A stretch of 64,000 nucleotides of DNA from Microbacterium forte (GTDB lineage Bacteria; Actinomycetota; Actinomycetes; Actinomycetales; Microbacteriaceae). Below the pieces are notes generated by a model. That model was not told the DNA's origin, searched no databases, and was given only the letters and a program-made list of their open reading frames with translations. The position numbers and the translations under genes were made by a program. How positions within the stretch are numbered: position 1 is the stretch's first letter; the number at the start of each line of letters is the position of its first letter. Positions 15,894 to 25,083 of the stretch are shown piece by piece. The DNA is taken from NCBI RefSeq assembly GCF_031885415.1, contig NZ_CP116871.1, positions 1,364,001 to 1,428,000 of the forward strand. Direction: 5' to 3'.

Positions 15894-17971
15894 CCGAGTA
15901 TCTGCCGAGCTACATCCAGGGCGAGTGGTGGACGCCGACTTCGCCCGCACGATTCACCGAGGTCCGTGACGCGTCCACCGGCGATGTGGTCACGCTGGTC
16001 TCCACCGACGGCCTCGACCTCGCGGGGGCGCTTGCCCATGCCCGATCCGTGGGGCAGAAGAGCCTCGGTGCGCTCACCTTCCATCAGCGCGCGGTGCTGC
16101 TCAAGCAGTTCGCCCTGGCGCTCACCGAGCGCAAGGACGAGCTCTATGCGCTGTCGGCGCGCACGGGCGCGACGAAGAGCGACTCCTGGGTCGACATCGA
16201 CGGCGGCATCGGCGTGCTGTTCTCGTATTCCGGCAAGGGGCGGCGCGAACTGCCGAACAGCCGCGTGCACGTCGACGGCCCCGTCGAGCCGCTCTCGAAG
16301 GACGGCTCGTTCCTCGGGCGCCACGTCTACACGACGCTGCCGGGAGTCGCCGTGCAGATCAACGCCTTCAACTTCCCCGTGTGGGGGTCGCTGGAGAAGT
16401 TCGCACCGGCTTTCCTCGCCGGCATGCCGACGCTCGTGAAGCCCGCGACGCCGACCGGATATCTCGCCGAGGCGATGGTGCGCATCCTCGTCGAGTCGGG
16501 CCTGCTGCCGGACGGATCGCTGCAGCTGGTGAGCGGCAGCGTCCCCGACCTCTTCGAGAACCTGCGCCTCGGCGACATCGTCGGCTTCACCGGCAGCGCC
16601 TCGACAGCCGAGAGCCTGAAGGCCCACCCCGCCGTGCAGACCGGCGGAGTGCGGTTCACCGCGGAGACCGACTCGATCAACGCCTCGGTGCTCGGCACCG
16701 ACGCCATCGAGGGCACCCCGGAGTTCGACGCCTACGTCCGCCAGCTCGTCACCGAGATGACCACCAAGGCCGGGCAGAAGTGCACGGCGATCCGCCGGGC
16801 GATCGTGCCGACCGGGTCGGCGGATGCCGTGATCGCCGCCGTGCAGGCGCGCATCACCGAGAGGACGGTGCTGGGCGATCCCCGCGCCGAAGGTGCGACG
16901 ATGGGCCCCCTCGCCTCGACCGCGCAGCGCGACGAGGTGCTGCGTCAGGTCGCGAAGCTGCAGGACGCCGGCGGACAGATCGTGGTGGGGTCGACGGATG
17001 CTCCCGAGGTGCGGCTCGCAGACGGAACCACCGCGCTCTCGCCCGACGGCGCGTTCGTCTCGCCGCTGCTGCTGCGCTTCGACGATCCGCAGTCCGACGC
17101 CGCGCACTCGGTCGAGGCGTTCGGTCCGGTGTCGTCCCTGCTCACCTACGACACCATCGCCGACGCCGCCGCACTCGTCGCCCGCGGCGGCGGCTCGCTC
17201 GTCACCAGCATCGCGACGCACGATCCGGTGCAGGCGGTCGAGCTGGCCACGCGCATCGCGCCGTTCAACGGTCGGATGCTGCTGCTCGACCGCGACGACG
17301 CGCGCTCCTCGACCGGTCACGGGTCTCCCCTGCCGAACCTCGTGCACGGCGGGCCCGGTCGGGCAGGAGGCGGCGAGGAGCTCGGCGGCATCCGCGCGGT
17401 GCTGCACCACATGCAGCGCACTGCGGTGCAGGGATCGCCCGAGATGCTCACGGCGTTGACCGGTGTCTGGCACGCGGGAGCCGCGGCGCGCAGCGGCGGT
17501 CGGCATCCGTTCCGCAAGTCGCTCGCGGAGCTCCTGATCGGAGATCAGATCGTCTCGGCATCACGCGAGGTCACCCTCGACGACATCGAGACCTTCGCGC
17601 ACTTCACCGGTGACACGTTCTACGCCCACATGGACGACGCGGCGGCCGCAGCGAACCCGTTCTTCCCCGGCCGTGTGGCACACGGGTACCTGCTGGTCTC
17701 GTGGGCGGCCGGTCTGTTCGTCGACCCCGAACCGGGCCCCGTGCTCGCGAACTACGGTCTCGAGAATCTGCGGTTCATCACGCCGGTCTCCCCCGGTGAC
17801 ACGATCCGCGTCGAGCTCACCGCCAAGCAGATCACCCCCCGCGAGACCGATGACTACGGCGAGGTGCGCTGGGATGCGGTGATCCGCAACCAGGCCGACG
17901 AGCTCGTCGCGACCTACGACGTGCTCACGCTGGTCAGCAAGGAGTCCACCTCCGAGGTCGCGGCAGCATGA
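15890..17971 (+). CDS. paaZ: Bifunctional oxepin-CoA hydrolase / 3-oxo-5,6-dehydrosuberyl-CoA semialdehyde dehydrogenase PaaZ
   Basis: 693 aa in two domains. The N-terminal aldehyde dehydrogenase (about 1-520) has catalytic C298 in KAGQKCTAIR and E259 in RFTAETDS. The C-terminal MaoC-like hydratase (about 540-690) carries the hot-dog motif FTGDTFYAHMDD ... FFPGRVAHGYL. It opens the oxepin ring hydrolytically and oxidises the resulting aldehyde with NADP+. Length and domain order equal E. coli PaaZ. The start at 15890 overlaps the paaH stop, with GAGGAG just before. No residue of either active site appears missing. Confidence 0.95.
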   Translation: MTEYLPSYIQGEWWTPTSPARFTEVRDASTGDVVTLVSTDGLDLAGALAHARSVGQKSLGALTFHQRAVLLKQFALALTERKDELYALSARTGATKSDSWVDIDGGIGVLFSYSGKGRRELPNSRVHVDGPVEPLSKDGSFLGRHVYTTLPGVAVQINAFNFPVWGSLEKFAPAFLAGMPTLVKPATPTGYLAEAMVRILVESGLLPDGSLQLVSGSVPDLFENLRLGDIVGFTGSASTAESLKAHPAVQTGGVRFTAETDSINASVLGTDAIEGTPEFDAYVRQLVTEMTTKAGQKCTAIRRAIVPTGSADAVIAAVQARITERTVLGDPRAEGATMGPLASTAQRDEVLRQVAKLQDAGGQIVVGSTDAPEVRLADGTTALSPDGAFVSPLLLRFDDPQSDAAHSVEAFGPVSSLLTYDTIADAAALVARGGGSLVTSIATHDPVQAVELATRIAPFNGRMLLLDRDDARSSTGHGSPLPNLVHGGPGRAGGGEELGGIRAVLHHMQRTAVQGSPEMLTALTGVWHAGAAARSGGRHPFRKSLAELLIGDQIVSASREVTLDDIETFAHFTGDTFYAHMDDAAAAANPFFPGRVAHGYLLVSWAAGLFVDPEPGPVLANYGLENLRFITPVSPGDTIRVELTAKQITPRETDDYGEVRWDAVIRNQADELVATYDVLTLVSKESTSEVAAA

Positions 17972-18360
17972 GGGCCATGATGCAGCGCGATGCCGCGTCG
18001 GCGATGCTCGGCATGACCGTCGAGCTCGACGAGCCCGGCGAGGCCGTGGTGTCGATGACGGTGCGCGACGACATGCTGAACGGCTTCGCGATCACGCACG
18101 GCGGCCTGGTGTTCACTCTCGCCGACACGGCTTTCGCGATCGCCTGCAACGAGGACGAGCGCGTCACGGTCGCGGGCGGCGCGGACATCACCTTCCTGAA
18201 GTCGACGACCTCCGGGCAGCGGCTCACGGCACGTGCGAGTCGCCGCGTCGTCAGCGGTCGCAACGGCATCTACGACGTCACGGTGACCGATGAGTCCGGC
18301 GACGTCGTCGCCGAGGTGCGCGGCCGCTCGCTCACCACGAACCGATCGCACCCGGGCTGA
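17968..18360 (+). CDS. paaI: Hydroxyphenylacetyl-CoA thioesterase PaaI
   Basis: 130 aa, hot-dog fold. The PaaI signature ITHGGLVFTLADTAFAIACN is intact, with HGG at the substrate loop and the acidic residue in LAD. PaaI releases CoA from stalled phenylacetate intermediates and prevents CoA depletion. Its start overlaps the paaZ stop (ATGA), so it is translated with the pathway it protects. Length is normal. Confidence 0.92.
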   Translation: MRAMMQRDAASAMLGMTVELDEPGEAVVSMTVRDDMLNGFAITHGGLVFTLADTAFAIACNEDERVTVAGGADITFLKSTTSGQRLTARASRRVVSGRNGIYDVTVTDESGDVVAEVRGRSLTTNRSHPG

Positions 18361-18404
18361 CCGGCACACCTGACATGGCCCTGCCCGCGACGAAGGAGTC
18401 GACG

Positions 18405-19700
18405 ATGACCCACACCCGTGCCGAGATCGGCACCGAGATCGAGCTGCACTCCGCCAGTGCACTGGCCCAGCTGCAGCTGCAGCGCCTGCAGTGGACTGTG
18501 CGCCACGCCTACGAGAACGTGCCGACGTACCGTCGCAAGTTCGACGAGCACGGTGTCCACCCCGACGAGATCCGCACCCTCGACGACGTGCAGAGGCTGC
18601 CGTTCACCACCAAAGCCGACCTGCGAGAGAGCTACCCGTTCGGGATGTTCGCCGTGCCGATGGCCGACGTGCGCCGCATCCACGCGTCGTCCGGCACGAC
18701 CGGGCGGCCGACCGTCGTCGGCTACACCGAGGGCGACCTCGACAGGTGGGGCGACCTGATCGCGAGGTCGCTGCACGCCGCGGGGATCCGCGCCGGCATG
18801 AAGGTGCACAACGCCTACGGATACGGGCTGTTCACCGGTGGACTCGGGGCGCATGCCGGCATCGAACGTCTCGGCGCCACGGTGATACCCGTCTCCGGTG
18901 GTCAGACCGCGCGCCAGGTGCAGCTGATCGCCGACTTCGAGCCGGACGCCATCCTCTGCACGCCGAGCTACCTGCTCACGATCGCCGATGCGATGGAGGC
19001 GGCAGGCGTCGACCCGACGCGGACCTCGTTGCGGGTGGCCGTGCTCGGAGCCGAGCCGTGGACCAACGAGATGCGCCGCGAAATCGAGAAGCGACTGAAC
19101 ATCGACGCCGTCGACATCTACGGGCTCAGCGAGGTCATGGGGCCGGGCGTCGCAAGCGAGAGCGTGCTCACCAAAGACGGCCCGCACATCTGGGAAGACC
19201 ACTTCCTTCCGGAGATCATCGATGGCGACACCGGCGACCGCCTGCCGGACGGCGAACTGGGCGAACTGGTCTTCACCTCGCTCACCAAAGAGGCCTTCCC
19301 GGTGATCCGCTACCGCACACGGGATCTGACCCGCCTGCTGCCCGGAACGACGTATCCCGCCCTGCGGCGGATCGAGAAGATCACCGGGCGCAATGACGAC
19401 ATGATCATCCTGCGCGGAGTGAACCTCTTCCCCACACAGATCGAAGAGCTCGTGATGGGCATCGAGACCCTGACGCCGCACTTCGTGCTGGAGCTGCACC
19501 GTGCGGGCCAGCTCGACACCATGACGGTGCGCATCGAGCGGCACCCGTCGTTGAGCATCGAGGAGTGCGACGCCGCCGCTGCAGTGCTCACGCATCGCAT
19601 CAAGGTGCACATCGGCACCAGCGTCGACGTCAAGGTCGAGGAGCCCGGCGCTCTGCCGCGCAGCGAAGGCAAGTACAAGCGCGTGTACGACCTGCGCTGA
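18405..19700 (+). CDS. paaK: Phenylacetate-CoA ligase PaaK
   Basis: 431 aa, an ANL-superfamily adenylating enzyme that makes phenylacetyl-CoA from phenylacetate, ATP and CoA. Seen: the phosphate-binding loop SSGTTGRPTVVGYT near residue 95, DIYGLSEVMGPG in the middle, the hinge region YRTRDLTRLL, and the C-terminal RSEGKYKRV lysine motif. ATG 18405 was chosen because AAGGAG is six bases upstream; an ATG ten codons earlier would give a non-conserved extension. It is the last gene of the first paa block. Confidence 0.95.
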   Translation: MTHTRAEIGTEIELHSASALAQLQLQRLQWTVRHAYENVPTYRRKFDEHGVHPDEIRTLDDVQRLPFTTKADLRESYPFGMFAVPMADVRRIHASSGTTGRPTVVGYTEGDLDRWGDLIARSLHAAGIRAGMKVHNAYGYGLFTGGLGAHAGIERLGATVIPVSGGQTARQVQLIADFEPDAILCTPSYLLTIADAMEAAGVDPTRTSLRVAVLGAEPWTNEMRREIEKRLNIDAVDIYGLSEVMGPGVASESVLTKDGPHIWEDHFLPEIIDGDTGDRLPDGELGELVFTSLTKEAFPVIRYRTRDLTRLLPGTTYPALRRIEKITGRNDDMIILRGVNLFPTQIEELVMGIETLTPHFVLELHRAGQLDTMTVRIERHPSLSIEECDAAAAVLTHRIKVHIGTSVDVKVEEPGALPRSEGKYKRVYDLR

Positions 19701-19729
19701 AGTCTTCCCATCGGAATGGATCGCCGACC

Positions 19730-21850
19730 TCAGCCGCGAAGCGCGAGCACGAACGGAAGCACGTCTGTGGCGCCGGCCTGGCGCAGTGTGCGGGCGGCGA
19801 CCGTCAGAGTCCACCGGCTGTCGGCCAGGTCGTCGACGAGGAGAACCGGCCCCTCGGGGATGTCGAGGCCCTGCGCGCTGAACCTGTCCCACAGACCTGC
19901 GAGACGGAACACGCTGTTGCCTCCGGGTTGACCGCTCGGGCCGCCATCGACCGGGTCGAGCGCACCGAGGTACGGCAGCCGACCGATGTCGGCGATCCCT
20001 CGGGCAAGGGAGTCGACGAGCAGCGGATGCGACCGTGAAGGCATCGCGACCACCGCGACAGGGCGCTCTGTCCAGCCCCAGTCTGCGAGCACTCGCACGC
20101 AGCCGCCGAGCACCTGGGGCGTCACGGCGGCATCGGGCGCTCCGGCGGCGAACAGCTCGCGCAGGGTGCCGCCCCAGCCGAGGTCGGTGAGCCGGGCGAG
20201 CGCCCTCCCCTCTCCCGCCTGCTCACCCGGCGCGATGCGCCCCTTGACGGGCACGTCGAGCTTGTCGGCGCCGGTCGGCCAGGCCCGGCGCGGCTCGACG
20301 GGAACGCCCACTCGGTCGAGCGACTCCGCAGCCTGAGTCGTCGCCGATTCGCCGATCTCGCTCGGGAACCAGATGCCGGCGCAGTTGTCGCATCTGCCGC
20401 AGGGCGCTGCCGTGTCGTCGTCGAGCGAGCGCTGGAGGAACTCCATGCGGCATCCGTCGGTCTGCTCGTAGTCGATCATGTGCTGCTGCTCGGCTCGGCG
20501 CTCGCCCGCGATCCGCTCGTAACGCTCGGCGTCGTAGCTCCAGGGCTCGCCCGTGGCGACCCACCCGCCCTGCACACGTCGCACCGCGCCGTCGACATCG
20601 AGCACCTTGAGCAGCAGCTCGAGAGGTGTGCGGCGGATGTCGACCATCGCCTCGAGCGCCGGCGTCGAGATCGGCTGATCGCCGAGCGCAGCGATCACCC
20701 TCTCGGCGCGCTCACGGTCGGGCATCGACGCGGTGGCGAAGTAGTGCCAGATATCGCGGTCTTCGACGCCCGGCAGCAGGAGCACGTCTGCGCTCTCGCT
20801 CGCGCGCCCGGCGCGACCGACCTGCTGGTAGTACGCGACCGGCGACGACGGCGCACCGAGGTGCAGCACGAATCCGAGGTCGGGTTTGTCGAAGCCCATG
20901 CCGAGTGCGCTCGTCGCGACGAGGGCCTTGACCTCGTTGCGCTTCAGCATCCCTTCTGACTCCGTGCGCTCGTCGGTGTCTGTCTGCCCCGTGTACGCAC
21001 GCACGTCGTGGCCGTGGTCGCGCAGCAGCCGAGCGGTGTCGACCGCTGCAGCGACGGTGAGCGTGTAGATGATGCCCGAGCCGGGCAGGTCGTCGATGTG
21101 GCTCAGCAGCCAGGCGAGCCGGCTCGCCGAGGTCGGCAGACGCAGCACCCCGAGCCGCAGCGAGGTGCGGGCGAGCGGGCCACGGATCGTGAGCACCTCG
21201 GAGGCCCCGTCGCCCGATGAGCCTCCCGTGCCGAGCTGCTCGGCGACGTCGGCCACGACCCTGCTGTTGGCGGTCGCCGTGGTCGCGAGCACCGGAACCT
21301 CTGGCGGCATCTGCTCGATGAGATCGCGCAACCGACGATAGTCGGGGCGGAAGTCGTGCCCCCAGTCGCTGATGCAGTGCGCCTCGTCGACCACCAGCAT
21401 GCCGATCCGTCGCACGAGCGCCGGCAGCTGCTGCTCGCGGAACGCCGGGTTGTTGAGTCGCTCGGGAGAGACGAGCAGCACGTCGACCTCGTCTCGGTCG
21501 AGCTGCTGCATCACCTCCGACCATTCGTGCGCGTTGGTGGAATTGATCGCCACGGCTCGGACGCCTGCGCGCTCGGCGGCGGCGATCTGGTCGCGCATGA
21601 GAGCCAGCAGCGGCGAGACGAGCACGGTCGGTCCCGCCCCCTGCCGACGCAGCAGCAGCGTCGCGACGAAGTACACCGCCGATTTGCCCCAGCCGGTGCG
21701 CTGCACGACGAGCGCGCGGCGGCGCCCCTCGACCAGCGCCTCGATCGCCTCGTACTGGCCGTCGTGGAAATCGGCGTCGGGGCGGCCGACCAGTTCGCGC
21801 AAGGCGGCGAGCGCAGCAGTGCGGGTGTCGACAGCAGAGGGGGAAGTCAT
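19730..21850 (-). CDS. RecQ-family ATP-dependent DNA helicase with phosphoribosyltransferase-like C terminus
   Basis: 706 aa. Walker A motif GWGKS at 53-57, DEAH box 155-158 (VVDEAHCISDWGHDF), and a motif VI region YYQQVGRAGRA. RecQ-type zinc-binding cysteines lie in CRMEFLQRS ... CGRCDNC. The last 200 residues are unlike RQC/HRDC: they include a PRPP-loop-like VLLVDDLADSRWTL, typical of phosphoribosyltransferases. This RecQ plus PRTase-like architecture is known in actinobacteria but its purpose is unclear. It is the only minus-strand gene between the two paa blocks, has no metabolic link to them and shares no operon. The start at 21850 is supported by a nearby GGAG; 21868 is an alternative. 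Confidence 0.9.
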   Translation of the reverse strand: MTSPSAVDTRTAALAALRELVGRPDADFHDGQYEAIEALVEGRRRALVVQRTGWGKSAVYFVATLLLRRQGAGPTVLVSPLLALMRDQIAAAERAGVRAVAINSTNAHEWSEVMQQLDRDEVDVLLVSPERLNNPAFREQQLPALVRRIGMLVVDEAHCISDWGHDFRPDYRRLRDLIEQMPPEVPVLATTATANSRVVADVAEQLGTGGSSGDGASEVLTIRGPLARTSLRLGVLRLPTSASRLAWLLSHIDDLPGSGIIYTLTVAAAVDTARLLRDHGHDVRAYTGQTDTDERTESEGMLKRNEVKALVATSALGMGFDKPDLGFVLHLGAPSSPVAYYQQVGRAGRASESADVLLLPGVEDRDIWHYFATASMPDRERAERVIAALGDQPISTPALEAMVDIRRTPLELLLKVLDVDGAVRRVQGGWVATGEPWSYDAERYERIAGERRAEQQHMIDYEQTDGCRMEFLQRSLDDDTAAPCGRCDNCAGIWFPSEIGESATTQAAESLDRVGVPVEPRRAWPTGADKLDVPVKGRIAPGEQAGEGRALARLTDLGWGGTLRELFAAGAPDAAVTPQVLGGCVRVLADWGWTERPVAVVAMPSRSHPLLVDSLARGIADIGRLPYLGALDPVDGGPSGQPGGNSVFRLAGLWDRFSAQGLDIPEGPVLLVDDLADSRWTLTVAARTLRQAGATDVLPFVLALRG

Positions 21851-21966
21851 GTCTCCACTGTGCCTCATGTCACCGACGTCGGGCCCGAGGCCGCCGACAC
21901 CCGGGGCATCGTCATCCACTGGTGAGATCCGCGCCACCGACCCACCCCGTCGTCTAGCGTGGAACG

Positions 21967-22386
21967 ATGATCACCCGAGAACTGGCCGTATCCCTGCGCG
22001 ATGCCGGGCTCGTGTGGCATCCCTCCGAGGGCGATCGCTTTCAGCTCGACCTCCCGAACGATGTCGAGCTCGAAGCCGAGGCCGACGTCTTCACGGTCAG
22101 CGCGATGACGATCGAGGCGAGGCAGACTCCGAGCGGCACCGACCTCGCCTTCAACGGCACCACAGAGTGGGCGCTCGACGCGGTCACCCTCGCGGACGCG
22201 GTGTGGCTGCCCCGCGAGGATCAGCTGCGCGAACTGCTGCGGGGCACGTTCCGGGCACTCACCCGCCTTCCCGACGCCTTCGTCGTCGATGTCGAGATCG
22301 CCGGCGAGACGCTGCGTTTCGAGCACCCGGACCCCTCGGAGGCCTACGGGCTCGCCCTTCTCGACCTGGTCTCCCGCTCGCGCTGA
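21967..22386 (+). CDS. Small conserved hypothetical protein
   Basis: 139 aa, soluble and acidic, with no signal peptide or membrane segment. I recognise no catalytic motif. The N-terminal ELAVSLRDAGLVWHPSEGDRF and the following alternating hydrophobic strands suggest a small alpha/beta fold. Similar short proteins in this group of actinobacteria are sometimes labelled as pilus-assembly-like, but nothing here supports that. It lies between the divergent RecQ gene and paaA and ends 85 bp before paaA, just upstream of the PaaR-like operator. Confidence 0.7.
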   Translation: MITRELAVSLRDAGLVWHPSEGDRFQLDLPNDVELEAEADVFTVSAMTIEARQTPSGTDLAFNGTTEWALDAVTLADAVWLPREDQLRELLRGTFRALTRLPDAFVVDVEIAGETLRFEHPDPSEAYGLALLDLVSRSR

Positions 22387-22422
22387 GCGCCGCTTCTTGC
22401 GCACGGCGGACCGGCATGTCAG

Positions 22423-22444
22423 AATTACCTAACGACCGGTCAGT
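22423..22444. promoter_or_regulatory. PaaR-like operator upstream of paaABCDE
   Basis: Half-sites AATTACCT and CGGTCAGT separated by six bases (AACGAC). Two mismatches against ACTNACCG-N6-CGGTNAGT. It lies 27 bp before the paaA start, a position suited to repression. Confidence 0.6.
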
Positions 22445-22470
22445 AAAGCGGATCGGATACCGAGGAGTCG

Positions 22471-23451
22471 ATGATGACAAGCCCCGCAGATCTCTCCCTA
22501 GTCGATGGCGAGCTCTCAGACGACGAGCGCCTATTCGACGAGCTCATCGCGAACGAGCAGCGCATCGAGCCGCGCGACTGGATGCCCGACGCCTACCGCA
22601 AGACGCTGATCCGTCAGATCTCGCAGCACGCGCACTCCGAGATCATCGGCATGCAGCCCGAGGGCAACTGGATCACCCGGGCGCCGAGCCTCAAGCGCAA
22701 GGCGATCCTGATGGCCAAGGTGCAGGACGAGGCGGGCCACGGCCTGTACCTCTACTCGGCGGCGCAGACCCTCGGCATCACCCGTGACGAGATGATGGAC
22801 CAGCTCATCAGCGGCAAGGCCAAGTACTCCTCGATCTTCAACTACCCCACCCCCACCTGGGCCGACATGGGCGCTATCGGGTGGCTCGTCGACGGCGCCG
22901 CGATCTGCAATCAGGTGCCGCTGTGCCGCGCCTCCTACGGCCCGTACGGCCGCGCCATGGTGCGCGTGTGCAAGGAGGAGTCGTTCCACCAGCGTCAGGG
23001 TTTCGAGATCCTGCTCTCGCTGATGCAGGGAACCGACGAGCAGAAGCAGATGGCGCAGGACGCCGTGAACCGCTGGTACTGGCCGAGCCTGGCGATGTTC
23101 GGCCCGCCCGACGACCAGTCGCCGAACTCGGCCCAGTCGATGAAGTGGAAGATCAAGCGCTTCACCAACGACGAGCTGCGCCAGCGCTTCGTCGGGATGC
23201 TGGTGCCGCAGGCCGAGATCCTGGGCGTCACCCTGCCCGACCCCGATCTGCGCTTCGACGACGAGACGGGCCAGTACGTGATCGGCGAGATCGACTGGGA
23301 CGAGTTCTTCGAGGTGCTGCGGGGCAACGGCCCCTGCAACGCCGAGCGTCTCGAACGTCGCCGCACGGCGCACGAGGAGGGCGCGTGGGTGCGCGAGGCC
23401 GCAGCCGAGTACGCCCGCAAGCAGGCGCTGAAGACGAAGGCGGCGGCGTGA
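22471..23451 (+). CDS. paaA: Phenylacetyl-CoA 1,2-epoxidase catalytic subunit PaaA
   Basis: 326 aa. PaaA is the di-iron monooxygenase subunit that epoxidises the ring of phenylacetyl-CoA. Diagnostic segments: MPEGNW-like [18 protein letters not shown], the iron-ligand motif [12 protein letters not shown] and [12 protein letters not shown] (Glu-x-x-His pairs). Two ATGs stand in tandem (22471 and 22474) behind GAGGAG; either may be used. First gene of a tightly coupled operon (TGATG into paaB), directly downstream of a PaaR-like operator. Confidence 0.96.
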   Translation: MMTSPADLSLVDGELSDDERLFDELIANEQRIEPRDWMPDAYRKTLIRQISQHAHSEIIGMQPEGNWITRAPSLKRKAILMAKVQDEAGHGLYLYSAAQTLGITRDEMMDQLISGKAKYSSIFNYPTPTWADMGAIGWLVDGAAICNQVPLCRASYGPYGRAMVRVCKEESFHQRQGFEILLSLMQGTDEQKQMAQDAVNRWYWPSLAMFGPPDDQSPNSAQSMKWKIKRFTNDELRQRFVGMLVPQAEILGVTLPDPDLRFDDETGQYVIGEIDWDEFFEVLRGNGPCNAERLERRRTAHEEGAWVREAAAEYARKQALKTKAAA

Positions 23452-23756
23452 TGGCGACGCCCGGTGCCGACGAACGCGAACCCTGGCCCCTCTGGGAGAT
23501 CTTCGTCCGTGCGAATCGCGGCCTGAGCCACGTGCACGTCGGATCGCTGCACGCCCCGGATGCCGATATGGCGATCCGCAATGCCCGAGACCTCTACACG
23601 CGCCGTGGCGAGGGCGTGTCGATCTGGGCCGTGCCCGCCGACGCGATCACCACGAGCGACCCCGACGCCAAGGGCGCCTACTTCGAGAGCCCCGCGGGCA
23701 AGAACTACCGGCACGCCGTCTATTACACGGCCTCCGAGGGGGTGCCGCACCTGTGA
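23451..23756 (+). CDS. paaB: Phenylacetyl-CoA epoxidase subunit PaaB
   Basis: 101 aa. The short PaaB fold is recognisable from PLWEIFVRANRGLSHVHVGSLHA, DMAIRNARDLYTRR and the end KNYRHAVYYT. It bridges PaaAC heterodimers in the epoxidase and has no catalytic metal of its own. The start overlaps the paaA stop (TGATG), and the paaC GTG overlaps its stop. Confidence 0.95.
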   Translation: MATPGADEREPWPLWEIFVRANRGLSHVHVGSLHAPDADMAIRNARDLYTRRGEGVSIWAVPADAITTSDPDAKGAYFESPAGKNYRHAVYYTASEGVPHL

Positions 23757-24595
23757 ACGACATCCGCACGGACGTCCATGGAGACATGCACGGGGATGTC
23801 TCGGTCGACGAGCTACGACTGAGCGAGGAGCTCACGGGAACCGGCTCCGCGGCGGCATCCGCCGACATCGCCGAGTACGCACTGTGGTTGGGCGACGACG
23901 CCCTGATCCTCTCGCAGCAGCTCGGCGAATGGATCTCCCGCGCGCCCGAACTCGAAGAGGATGTCGCGCTCGGCAACATCGCCCTCGATCTGCTCGGTCA
24001 TGCCCGCTCGTTCCTGCACTTCGCCGGTTCCTACGACGGACGCTCCGAAGACGACCTCGCGTACTTCCGCGACGAGCCGGAGTTCCGCAGCGCCTGGATC
24101 GTCGAGCAGCCCAACGGCGACTTCGCGCAGACGATCGGACGTCAGTTCGTCGTGTCGACCTACATGTTCGAGCTGTACTCCGGGCTGAGGGCCAGCACAG
24201 ACGAGACGTTCGCGGCGATCGCCGAGAAGTCGCTCAAAGAGGTCGACTACCACCGCGACCACTCGGTGCAGTGGGTGCTGCGCCTCGCCGGAGGCACCGA
24301 CGAATCGCGGCAGCGGATGGTGCGCGCGCTCGGCGACGTCTGGCCGTACGTCGACGAGCTCTTCCGCGATGAGCCACTGATCGACCGTCTCGGCGATGCC
24401 GCCGTGCGCCCGTCCACCCTTCGCGCCGGTTTCGACGCGGTCGTCGACACCGTCTTCACAGAGGCGGAGTTGACCGCGCCCTCAGTGGCGGCATCGTCAG
24501 CGGGAGGGCGCCGAGGTGCGCACGCGACCCCGATGGGCCATCTGCTCGCCGAGATGCAGGTTCTCGCGCGACGTCATCCGGGGGCGTCATGGTGA
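23753..24595 (+). CDS. paaC: Phenylacetyl-CoA epoxidase structural subunit PaaC
   Basis: 280 aa from a GTG that overlaps the paaB stop. PaaC is a ferritin-like partner of PaaA that lost the di-iron site. Typical segments: YALWLGDDALILSQQLGEW, EEDVALGNIALDLLGHAR and LKEVDYHRDHSVQWVLRL. The first 35 residues are acidic and variable, and a downstream start is conceivable, but overlap with paaB favours the GTG. It overlaps paaD by seven bases. Confidence 0.94.
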   Translation: MNDIRTDVHGDMHGDVSVDELRLSEELTGTGSAAASADIAEYALWLGDDALILSQQLGEWISRAPELEEDVALGNIALDLLGHARSFLHFAGSYDGRSEDDLAYFRDEPEFRSAWIVEQPNGDFAQTIGRQFVVSTYMFELYSGLRASTDETFAAIAEKSLKEVDYHRDHSVQWVLRLAGGTDESRQRMVRALGDVWPYVDELFRDEPLIDRLGDAAVRPSTLRAGFDAVVDTVFTEAELTAPSVAASSAGGRRGAHATPMGHLLAEMQVLARRHPGASW

Positions 24596-25083
24596 CCGAC
24601 ACGCTGCAGACCGACGCCTGGCGGATCGCCGCTGCCGTGGCGGACCCCGAAGTCCCCGTGCTCACGATCGAAGACCTCGGAGTGCTCCGAGCCGTCACGG
24701 TCGACGGCGACGTCGTGCGTGTCGACATCACCCCCACCTACAGCGGGTGCCCGGCGATGGACACGATCCGCGACGATGTCATCCTGGCCCTCACCGCTGC
24801 CGGTCACTCGCAGGTCGAGGTGCGTCTCGTGCTCTCCCCCGCGTGGACGACGGACTGGATGTCGGATGCCGGCAAGCAGAAGCTCTCGCAGTACGGCATC
24901 GCGCCTCCTTCGGGGCGCTCCGCGCTGTCGTCCGGCCCGATCCGCCTCGCGATCAGCGTGCGCTGCCCGCGGTGCGGCTCGCTCGACACCCGCGAGGTCT
25001 CGCGCTTCGGTTCCACCTCGTGCAAGGCGCTGTTCGAGTGCCGCGCATGCCTCGAACCCTTCGACCACTTCAAGGTGCACTGA
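24589..25083 (+). CDS. paaD: PaaD, iron-sulfur/epoxidase maturation protein
   Basis: 164 aa. An N-terminal MIP18/DUF59 domain (VPVLTIEDLGVLR ... ITPTYSGCPAMDTI) is followed by a C-terminal zinc ribbon with four cysteines (CPRCGS ... CKALFECRAC). PaaD is needed for an active epoxidase and probably helps iron or Fe-S assembly for PaaE or PaaA. Overlaps paaC upstream and paaE downstream (TGATG). Confidence 0.94.
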   Translation: MVTDTLQTDAWRIAAAVADPEVPVLTIEDLGVLRAVTVDGDVVRVDITPTYSGCPAMDTIRDDVILALTAAGHSQVEVRLVLSPAWTTDWMSDAGKQKLSQYGIAPPSGRSALSSGPIRLAISVRCPRCGSLDTREVSRFGSTSCKALFECRACLEPFDHFKVH

